64,000 nucleotides of DNA from Ammoniphilus sp. YIM 78166 (lineage in GTDB: Bacteria; Bacillota; Bacilli; Aneurinibacillales; RAOX-1). The DNA lies in assembly GCF_004522215.1 (NCBI RefSeq), contig NZ_SDLR01000002.1, positions 496,001 to 560,000 of the forward strand. Reading direction: 5' to 3'. Of the stretch, positions 59,400 to 64,000 are shown in pieces. The notes below the pieces were generated by a model. That model saw nothing but the letters and a program-made list of their open reading frames with translations. It made no database searches and was not told where the DNA came from. How positions within the stretch are numbered: the stretch's first letter is position 1; each line of letters starts with the position of its first letter. Position numbers and translations under genes: made by a program.

Positions 59400-60740
59400 A
59401 TGATCATTCAAAAATTGTTAATCGCCAATCGAGGAGAAATTGCTAGACGTGTTATTCGAACGTGCAAAGATAGAGGCATTCAAACCGTTGCCGTTTATTC
59501 CGAAGCCGATCAGAATATGCCTTTTGTGCGCGAGGCAGATGAGCGGTTGCTCATCGGACCTCCCCCTGTTGCCCAGAGCTATTTAAAGATAGAAGAAATC
59601 ATTAAGGCGGCTAAAGAAACAGGGGCTCAAGCGATCCACCCAGGTTATGGACTTCTATCGGAAAATCCAGCATTTGCGAGGCGCTGTCAAGAAGAAGGTT
59701 TAATGTTCCTAGGTCCCAACCCAGAGGTCATTGAATCCATGGGCGATAAGATCGAAGCGAGAAAGATTATGGAAAATGCAGGAGTTCCCGTTGTCCCCGG
59801 CTATAGCGGGAATATTGCTTCAGCGGAAGAAGCATGCCAAATCGCCAAGGATATCGGATATCCTGTTATGCTTAAGGCCAGCGCTGGAGGCGGCGGAATT
59901 GGAATGCAGCTATGCTTTTCAGATGAAGATATCCAGAAGGCATTTACCTCCGCTAAGGGGCGAGCAAAGGCCTATTTTGGAAGCGATGCCATGTTCATCG
60001 AAAAGTATATCGAGCAACCGCACCACATTGAAGTACAAGTTGCGGGAGATCAGCACGGAAACATCATTCACCTGCTTGAGAGAGAGTGTTCCGTACAGAG
60101 GAGACACCAGAAGGTAGTGGAAGAAAGCCCTTCGCCTTTCCTTGACAATGACACCCGCAATAAGATCTGTGAAGCAGCCATTGTTGCCGCACAAGCAGTA
60201 GATTATACAGGTGTAGGTACCATCGAATTTATTATGGGATCTGATAAGTCCTTCTATTTCCTAGAGATGAACACCAGGCTTCAAGTGGAGCACCCGGTAA
60301 CGGAAGAGATTACGGGTATTGACTTGGTTGGCATGCAAATTGATATTGCGGAGGGCAAACCCTTGTCCGTGAGGCAAGAGGATGTGAAGGCTGTTGCCCA
60401 TGCTATTGAATTGCGAGTTTATGCAGAGGATCCGAAGACGTTTTTTCCTTCTCCAGGAACCATCACCGCATATGAGATGCCTTCAGGCAATAGAATAAGA
60501 ATCGATGGCGGAGTCGAGAATGGCTCGCAGATCACACCGTTTTATGATCCTATGATTGCAAAGGTCATTCTTAGCGGTACCACGAGGGAAGAAGCGATTG
60601 ATCTGGCATTGAAGGCTCTTCAAGGAATGAAAATAGAAGGAATCAAGACGAACATTCCTATGCTTAGAGACGTATTGGAGAATGAGAGCTTCCAAAAAGG
60701 TCAGTATGACACTACATTTGTTCAAACCTATCTAAAATAA
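59400..60740 (+). CDS. yngH: Biotin carboxylase subunit of an acyl-CoA carboxylase (YngH-like)
   Basis: 446 residues, standard AccC length: LLIANRGEIARRVIRTC at the N-terminus, ATP-grasp loop KASAGGGGIGM, ECSVQRRHQKVVEE, and EMNTRLQVEHPVTE active site. It carboxylates biotin on the next gene's product. Gene context (HMG-CoA lyase, methylglutaconyl-CoA hydratase-like, carboxyltransferase) indicates the methylcrotonyl-CoA carboxylase of leucine breakdown rather than fatty-acid synthesis. ATG 59400 after GAGGTGA. Confidence 0.88.
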   Translation: MIIQKLLIANRGEIARRVIRTCKDRGIQTVAVYSEADQNMPFVREADERLLIGPPPVAQSYLKIEEIIKAAKETGAQAIHPGYGLLSENPAFARRCQEEGLMFLGPNPEVIESMGDKIEARKIMENAGVPVVPGYSGNIASAEEACQIAKDIGYPVMLKASAGGGGIGMQLCFSDEDIQKAFTSAKGRAKAYFGSDAMFIEKYIEQPHHIEVQVAGDQHGNIIHLLERECSVQRRHQKVVEESPSPFLDNDTRNKICEAAIVAAQAVDYTGVGTIEFIMGSDKSFYFLEMNTRLQVEHPVTEEITGIDLVGMQIDIAEGKPLSVRQEDVKAVAHAIELRVYAEDPKTFFPSPGTITAYEMPSGNRIRIDGGVENGSQITPFYDPMIAKVILSGTTREEAIDLALKALQGMKIEGIKTNIPMLRDVLENESFQKGQYDTTFVQTYLK

Positions 60741-60770
60741 TAAATTCTTAATGAAAAGGGGTTAGTAGAA

Positions 60771-60983
60771 ATGAAAGAAGTTACAGCGAGTATGGCGGGT
60801 ACGGTCATTAATGTATTAGTGGCTGCTGGAGATCAGGTTGCAGCGGGTCAAGACGTTATCGTCCTTGAATCCATGAAAATGGAGGTGCCGATTGTCTCCG
60901 AGCACGAGGGAAGCGTTTCTCAAGTAAAAGTGAATGTTGGCGATTTTGTCAATGAAGGGGACGTTATTCTAGTGCTAGAGTAG
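60771..60983 (+). CDS. yngHB: Biotin attachment domain protein (YngHB-like)
   Basis: 70 residues, a single biotinyl domain with the target lysine in ESMKMEV (Lys36). It is the mobile biotin carrier between the carboxylase (30 bases upstream) and the carboxyltransferase three genes downstream. Split carrier genes of this size occur in Bacillales (YngHB). Confidence 0.9.
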   Translation: MKEVTASMAGTVINVLVAAGDQVAAGQDVIVLESMKMEVPIVSEHEGSVSQVKVNVGDFVNEGDVILVLE

Positions 60984-61020
60984 GACCTTTCAATCTTTTG
61001 ATGCGGGGAGAGGAGAAGCT

Positions 61021-61914
61021 ATGGACAAAGTCAGAATTTTTGAAGTGGGCCCTAGAGATGGACTCCAAAATGAAAAAGAATTCATTCAAACGGAAGACAA
61101 GGTAGAGCTGATTAGCTTGCTGGCCGGCTCTGGACTTTCCTATATAGAAGCCACCTCCTTCGTTAATCCGAAATGGATCCCCCAGCTGGCAGATGCAGCC
61201 GACGTGGTTCGGCTGCTTCCTCAAGCAGACGGAGTGAGCTACAGTGCGCTAGTACCCAATGCTAAGGGACTGCAGGGAGCTATCCATGCTGGCTTAAAGG
61301 AAGTGGCTGTCTTTATGTCAGCTAGTGAGGCTCATAATAAGAAGAATATTAATAAAACAATTTTGGAAACGTTCCCAACTCTTGGAGAGGTTGTACAGGA
61401 AGCACTCTCACACGGTATGAGGGTCAGGGGATATGTTTCCACTGTGTTTGGATGCCCCTATGAAGGCGAGGTAGCCCTCGAATCAGTCGTCAGGGTAACC
61501 GAGGAGCTTTTTAAGATGGGTGTCTATGAGGTTTCGTTGGGTGATACGATTGGCGTTGCCACCCCTAAGCAAGTGAAGGAGAGACTAAAGGCATTGGCTG
61601 GACTATTTCCAAAGGAACAGCTTGCAGGACATTTCCACGACACAAGAGGTACTGGCCTTGCGAATGTGTATGCTTCTCTCGAAATTGGCTTGCGAAACTT
61701 TGACAGCGCCATCGGCGGATTGGGGGGATGTCCCTATGCTCCTGGGGCATCAGGGAATATTTCCACAGAGGACTTGGTATATATGCTAGAGGGAATGGGA
61801 TTATCTACTGGAGTTCAGCTCCAGGAGCTTGTGAAGGCAGGCGCTTTTATCCGGAACCGGCTGGGACGCGCGCTTCCGTCAAAAGTTCTTTCCGCGATGG
61901 CAGGCTCAGTGTGA
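61021..61914 (+). CDS. yngG: Hydroxymethylglutaryl-CoA lyase
   Basis: 297 residues. VGPRDGLQNE at the N-terminus, FVNPKWIPQLAD, and the catalytic cysteine loop GGLGGCPYAPGASGN are diagnostic. It splits HMG-CoA to acetoacetate and acetyl-CoA, the last step of leucine degradation. ATG 61021 after GGAGAGGAG. Part of a compact operon. Confidence 0.93.
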   Translation: MDKVRIFEVGPRDGLQNEKEFIQTEDKVELISLLAGSGLSYIEATSFVNPKWIPQLADAADVVRLLPQADGVSYSALVPNAKGLQGAIHAGLKEVAVFMSASEAHNKKNINKTILETFPTLGEVVQEALSHGMRVRGYVSTVFGCPYEGEVALESVVRVTEELFKMGVYEVSLGDTIGVATPKQVKERLKALAGLFPKEQLAGHFHDTRGTGLANVYASLEIGLRNFDSAIGGLGGCPYAPGASGNISTEDLVYMLEGMGLSTGVQLQELVKAGAFIRNRLGRALPSKVLSAMAGSV

Positions 61915-61938
61915 GAGCGTAAAAAGGAGGAGACACGG

Positions 61939-62712
61939 ATGTCCATACTTGTGCAGGCAGACGAGCAAACAGCGATCTTAACCATTAACCGTCCGGAGGT
62001 ATTCAACTGCCTGAATCTCTCGACGCTAAAGGATCTGAGGCAAGCGATACAGGAATTGTCCCTTAGCAAAGTAATTCGAACGATCATTGTTACCGGTGCC
62101 GGAGAAAAGGCATTTTGCTCAGGTGCTGACTTAAAGGAACGTAAAACCATGACACCCGCTCAAGTACAAGAATACATCGTTATGATCCGAGACACCTTTA
62201 CAGCTCTCGAGAAACTGAATAAGCCCGTGATTGCGGCTGTAAATGGCTTAGCCTTAGGCGGCGGCACGGAGCTTGCTCTCGCATGCGACATACGGATTTT
62301 GGCGGAAACGTCCAAAATGGGCTTAACTGAAACCTCGCTTGGTATCATTCCAGGTGCGGGAGGAACTCAGCGATTAACAAGGCTTGTGGGGAAAGGGAAA
62401 GCAAAGGAGCTTATTTTCACGTCTAGAAAGGTTGAAGCGCAAGAAGCACTGGAAATGGGATTGGCGAACCGTATCGTTAAGAATGATGAGGTCCTAGAAG
62501 CAGCGAAAGAAATGGCTCGCTTAATCGCTGCTAATGCTCCTATGGCGCTAGCTCAAGCGAAATATGCCATTGACTATGGATCGGAAGTAGATCTAGCAAC
62601 AGGGCTTGCCATCGAATCGAATGCTTACCAGGTATTGATCCCGACAAAGGATAGATTAGAAGGGCTTCAAGCCTTTGCAGAAAAAAGAAAGCCAGTCTAC
62701 ACCGGCGAATAA
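61939..62712 (+). CDS. yngF: Enoyl-CoA hydratase, probably methylglutaconyl-CoA hydratase (YngF-like)
   Basis: 257 residues with both crotonase glutamates in context: NGLALGGGTELALACD and LTETSLGIIPGAGGTQRL. In this operon it should hydrate 3-methylglutaconyl-CoA to HMG-CoA. ATG 61939 follows AAGGAGGAG, 24 bases after yngG. Confidence 0.88.
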   Translation: MSILVQADEQTAILTINRPEVFNCLNLSTLKDLRQAIQELSLSKVIRTIIVTGAGEKAFCSGADLKERKTMTPAQVQEYIVMIRDTFTALEKLNKPVIAAVNGLALGGGTELALACDIRILAETSKMGLTETSLGIIPGAGGTQRLTRLVGKGKAKELIFTSRKVEAQEALEMGLANRIVKNDEVLEAAKEMARLIAANAPMALAQAKYAIDYGSEVDLATGLAIESNAYQVLIPTKDRLEGLQAFAEKRKPVYTGE

Positions 62713-62729
62713 ACGAGGAGGGGAAACGG

Positions 62730-64000
62730 TTGAGTACAGTAGATTCTACGAAAACGTTAAGCGATGTGTTGCAAGAGAGAATAACCCAAGTGGAAAAGGG
62801 CGGAGAAGCCAAATATCATGAAAAGCTGAAGGAGCAAAACAAGTTATTCGTGCGCAATCGTTTACAGCTATTTTTTGATGAGGGAGAGTTCCGACTCGAA
62901 GATGGCTTAATGGCCAATTTCTTAGCCGGAGATCTACCAGCAGATGGAGTGGTCACAGCGATTGGCAAGGTAAATGGCCAAACGGTCTGCGTCATGGCTA
63001 ATGATTCAACGGTGAAGGCGGGATCTTGGGGAGCGAGGACGGTAGAAAAAATCATCCGGATTCAAGAGACGGCTGAGAAGCTTCGCGTGCCGATGGTTTA
63101 TTTAGTAGACTCGGCAGGGGCAAGGATTACAGACCAAATTGAGATGTTCCCAGGACGAAGAGGTGCAGGGCGAATCTTCTATAACCAAGTTAAGTTTTCC
63201 GGCATGATCCCTCAAGTGTGTGTATTGTTTGGTCCATCGGCGGCTGGGGGAGCCTATATTCCCGCGTTCTGTGATATTGTCATCATGGTCGATAAAAACG
63301 CAAGTATGTATCTCGGCTCTCCAAGAATGGCGGAAATGGTGATCGGAGAAAAGGTTACCCTCGAAGAGATGGGTGGAGCCCGCATGCACTGCAGCGTAAG
63401 CGGTTGTGGAGATGTATTGGCCGCGAATGAAGAAGAAGCCATTGCTTCCGCAAGGCAATATCTTTCCTACTTCCCGGCCAACTTCTCAGAAAAGCCGCCT
63501 GTTAAAGAAGGAAAGCCGGTAAAAGATGGTGTAAGGCAACCAGAAGCAATCGTTCCGATAAACCAAAACGCCCCATTTGATATGTATGAATTTATTCATT
63601 CCATAATAGATGAAGACTCGTTCTATGAAATCAAGAAATTATTTGCTCCTGAGCTGATTACCTGCTTTGGCCGTTTAGATGGGAAGGTGGTAGGAATTAT
63701 TGCTAATCAGCCGCGTGTTAAGGGTGGCGTATTATTTGTAGATTCTGCTGATAAATCAGCAAGGTTTATGCAATTGTGTGATGCGTTCTCCATTCCGTTA
63801 TTGTTCCTGGCGGATGTACCGGGCTTCATGATCGGGACGAAGGTAGAACGCGCTGGAATTATTCGACATGGTGCAAAGATGATCTCAGCGATGGCTCAAG
63901 CGACAGTTCCAAAGATTTCCATTGTGGTTCGGAAGGCTTATGGTGCAGGACTGTATGCCATGTCAGGACCCGCCTTTGAGCCGGACTGCTGTTTAGCTCT
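62730..64000 (+). CDS. yngE: Acyl-CoA carboxylase carboxyltransferase subunit (YngE-like), 3' end cut by window
   Basis: About 423 residues are visible; the frame is open to the window end (full length about 510). Features of the beta carboxyltransferase are YLVDSAGARITDQ, PSAAGGAYIPAFCD, and LADVPGFMIGTKVERAG followed by VRKAYGAGLYAM. With the biotin carboxylase and biotin carrier upstream it should form methylcrotonyl-CoA carboxylase; propionyl-CoA carboxylase is the alternative. TTG 62730 is six bases after GAGGAGGGG. Confidence 0.9.
   Translation, partial: MSTVDSTKTLSDVLQERITQVEKGGEAKYHEKLKEQNKLFVRNRLQLFFDEGEFRLEDGLMANFLAGDLPADGVVTAIGKVNGQTVCVMANDSTVKAGSWGARTVEKIIRIQETAEKLRVPMVYLVDSAGARITDQIEMFPGRRGAGRIFYNQVKFSGMIPQVCVLFGPSAAGGAYIPAFCDIVIMVDKNASMYLGSPRMAEMVIGEKVTLEEMGGARMHCSVSGCGDVLAANEEEAIASARQYLSYFPANFSEKPPVKEGKPVKDGVRQPEAIVPINQNAPFDMYEFIHSIIDEDSFYEIKKLFAPELITCFGRLDGKVVGIIANQPRVKGGVLFVDSADKSARFMQLCDAFSIPLLFLADVPGFMIGTKVERAGIIRHGAKMISAMAQATVPKISIVVRKAYGAGLYAMSGPAFEPDCCLA

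Noticed and set aside
1-64000. tRNA, rRNA, insertion sequences, prophage or known riboswitches
   Set aside because: I looked through the intergenic regions on both strands and recognised none; a covariance-model search would be the decisive test.

Overview
The window comes from an endospore-forming Gram-positive bacterium of the Bacillales. I infer the Paenibacillaceae/Aneurinibacillus neighbourhood (Brevibacillus, Aneurinibacillus or Ammoniphilus-like) but cannot prove a genus. The reasons are strong GGAGG ribosome binding sites, frequent TTG/GTG starts, sporulation genes (RsfA, YlaJ/YhcN and GerMN lipoproteins, a gamma-SASP-like protein), a ComK-like factor, and blocks of Bacillus gene order (ylaH...ylaJ-ylaK, yqgX...yqgY...yqgZ, yjcG-yjcF, yngH-yngHB-yngG-yngF-yngE). 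It is chromosomal and gene-dense. I see no rRNA, tRNA, insertion sequence, prophage or CRISPR array, and no gene-free stretch above 300 bases.

The most unusual region is 3.0-6.7 kb. Two adjacent genes each carry one in-frame UGA exactly where the family has its redox cysteine: a peroxiredoxin (Sec54, with no cysteine anywhere) and a GrdB-related protein with a Sec-Pro-Leu-Cys motif (Sec145/Cys148). I read them as a two-gene selenoprotein operon with a promoter, an upstream inverted repeat, candidate SECIS hairpins and a terminator. It is followed by a DarB/CbpB-like CBS protein and a 545-residue protein made of 13 repeats that resemble the gamma-type small acid-soluble spore protein motif.

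Layout: 0.2-2.6 kb, ccdA-resA and a glycerophosphodiesterase; 6.8-13.2 kb, MFS exporter, pyruvate oxidase, YajQ, GIY-YIG protein, gamma-carbonic anhydrase-like protein and a candidate small RNA; 13.3-15.7 kb, AMIN amidase and GerMN lipoprotein; 15.7-19.1 kb, a PhnD-PhnE-PhnC type ABC importer with a LysR regulator, possibly for selenium oxyanions; 19.1-31.8 kb, RDD protein, NADH dehydrogenase-like protein, VanW, PssA, UppP, ComK-like, RNase J, CheY-like and GSP13; 31.9-41.9 kb, TetR, zinc-ribbon proteins, FabI, PHP esterase, YjcG/YjcF, PgpA-like and M23 peptidase; 42-48.5 kb, MarR, CcoG-like protein, Orn/Lys/Arg decarboxylase, YktB and a HAD hydrolase; 48.5-56.7 kb, the yla and yqg blocks with cytochrome c, PhoH/YlaK, a metallo-beta-lactamase fold protein, MidA-like methyltransferase, SufR-like regulator and MgsR/Spx-like protein; 56.7-64 kb, 5'-3' exonuclease, crotonase, RsfA and a leucine/isovalerate degradation operon cut by the window end.

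Three intergenic regions look like small RNA genes. The best is on the minus strand at about 53.5-53.6 kb: a consensus promoter, C-rich unpaired segments complementary to Shine-Dalgarno sequences, and an 11-bp terminator stem. Functions of about 20 small proteins remain unknown and are described only by what is visible.
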